Source of the DNA: an uncultured Opitutia bacterium
Lineage (GTDB): Bacteria > Verrucomicrobiota > Verrucomicrobiia > Opitutales > Opitutaceae
Assembly: GCA_903827245.1 (NCBI GenBank)
Contig: CAIKHO010000007.1
Span: forward strand, 107,503 to 171,502
Direction of reading: 5' to 3'
DNA length: 64,000 nt
Made by a program: the position numbers and the translations under genes. How positions within the stretch are numbered: the first letter of the stretch is position 1; every line of letters begins with the position of its first letter. Of this stretch, positions 63,487 through 64,000 are shown one piece after another. The notes under the pieces are model-generated. The model was given only the letters and a program-made list of their open reading frames with translations, did not search any database and was not told the origin of the DNA.

Positions 63487-64000
63487 CTAGGTCTGGGCGC
63501 CGTAGTATTTCTTGTAACTGCGGTAATAACGATAGTTCGAGTAGTACTCGATGCGCCGGGGGGAGAGGCCGTTGAGCACAACGCCGAGGATTTCATTTCG
63601 GCCGCTCCGGAGCGCCTTGATGTACATGCGAATGTGCTTCCGATAGGCCCGGTTGAAACGGCACACGTAAATCACTTCGTCCGTGCGCTCGGCAATGAGG
63701 AGGCTGTCGGTGACCGCCCCGAGGGGCGGCGAGTCGACCACCACGAGATCGTACTCGCGCTTGAGCTGCTGAATCAGCTGGCCGAAGGCCGGACTTTCAA
63801 GAATCCCGGTCGGGCTCTTGGAGCGGCCGCCGGAGCAAAGCAGGGAGAGGTTTTCGCCCACCTTGATGATGCCGAGGGTGGCGTGCCGGAGATCTTCAAT
63901 ACCGACCAGGGCTGCCAGTTTACCTCGGCCGAGTTTACCCAGCCGCTGCTCGCCCTTGGCGTGAAGCTCTCGATGGATGGCAAAGGTCGTTGCCTGGACA
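63487..64000 (-). CDS. Capsule/exopolysaccharide tyrosine kinase, C-terminal part (partial)
   Basis: Open to the window edge (5' end beyond 64000). The visible 170 residues are the C-terminal part of a BY-kinase (Wzc/CpsD type): Walker-B-like YDLVVVDSPPLGAVTDSLLIAE, then VIYVCRFNRAYRK and LRSGRNEILGVVLNG. The end is a Tyr-rich tail with eight Tyr in about 18 residues (RRIEYYSNYRYYRSYKKYYG), the autophosphorylation cluster. Regulates polymer length in exopolysaccharide synthesis, fitting the glycosylphosphotransferase and manC in this window. Confidence 0.9.
   Translation of the reverse strand, partial: VQATTFAIHRELHAKGEQRLGKLGRGKLAALVGIEDLRHATLGIIKVGENLSLLCSGGRSKSPTGILESPAFGQLIQQLKREYDLVVVDSPPLGAVTDSLLIAERTDEVIYVCRFNRAYRKHIRMYIKALRSGRNEILGVVLNGLSPRRIEYYSNYRYYRSYKKYYGAQT

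Overview
The window looks like chromosomal DNA of a GC-rich Gram-negative bacterium of the Verrucomicrobia, most likely near Opitutus/Opitutaceae. This is inference from gene content: a coiled-coil/HTH protein of a type I associate with that group, an Amuc_1100-like secretin locus, an ExeA/GspB-like pair, LpxI for lipid A, and many short palindromic intergenic repeats. There is no CRISPR array, rRNA operon, prophage or transposase. One tRNA (Cys, GCA) is present.

Layout. 0-9 kb: a GH28 pectinase-like enzyme, an orphan KdpE-type response regulator, a membrane-anchored Ser/Thr kinase, a low-GC orphan membrane protein, tRNA-Cys, a STAS/SEC14-like protein, an MFS exporter, a lipoprotein with beta/gamma-crystallin and DUF4214-like repeats, and an HTH/metallo-beta-lactamase fusion. 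9-19 kb: an SDR oxidoreductase, the coiled-coil/HTH protein, a class IV aminotransferase, a MoeB-rhodanese fusion, mannose-1-phosphate guanylyltransferase, RuvX, TruA, ComF, AccD and FolC. 19-28 kb: a divergent PurA, a four-helix-bundle gene, GuaB, menaquinone genes (menC, menE, a thioesterase) and PolX. 28-35 kb: an exopolysaccharide sugar transferase, GspB-like and ExeA-like proteins, an FtsB-like protein, a UDP-sugar pyrophosphorylase and a phosphohexomutase. 35-40 kb: a nucleoside-hydrolase-like protein and the pyruvate dehydrogenase genes (E1 alpha, E1 beta, E2).

40-47 kb holds the most distinctive locus: a secreted TPR-like protein, PilM fused to PilN, an Amuc_1100-like PilO-type protein, a periplasmic linker protein and a secretin. 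The order matches the Akkermansia Amuc_1101-1098 region as I recall it. The PilM-PilN gene carries a one-base frameshift and the ExeA-like gene an in-frame amber codon, so two parts of envelope secretion machinery are damaged, recoded or misassembled. 47-64 kb: a 5'-3' exonuclease, a response regulator, HisG, agmatine deiminase plus N-carbamoylputrescine amidase, ribosomal protein S1, a CHASE2-like protein, a DapF-like protein without its catalytic cysteines, a large conserved protein of unknown function, SppA, SufT, Dus, a bifunctional-nuclease-type protein, LpxI and the C-terminus of a capsule tyrosine kinase.

Other observations: AccD has lost all four zinc-finger cysteines, and a 12-base repeat core occurs inside aceF and in inverted orientation on both sides of the four-helix-bundle gene. 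Most intergenic gaps hold hairpins or palindromic repeats. All homology statements come from reading the sequence and remembered family patterns; no database search was run.
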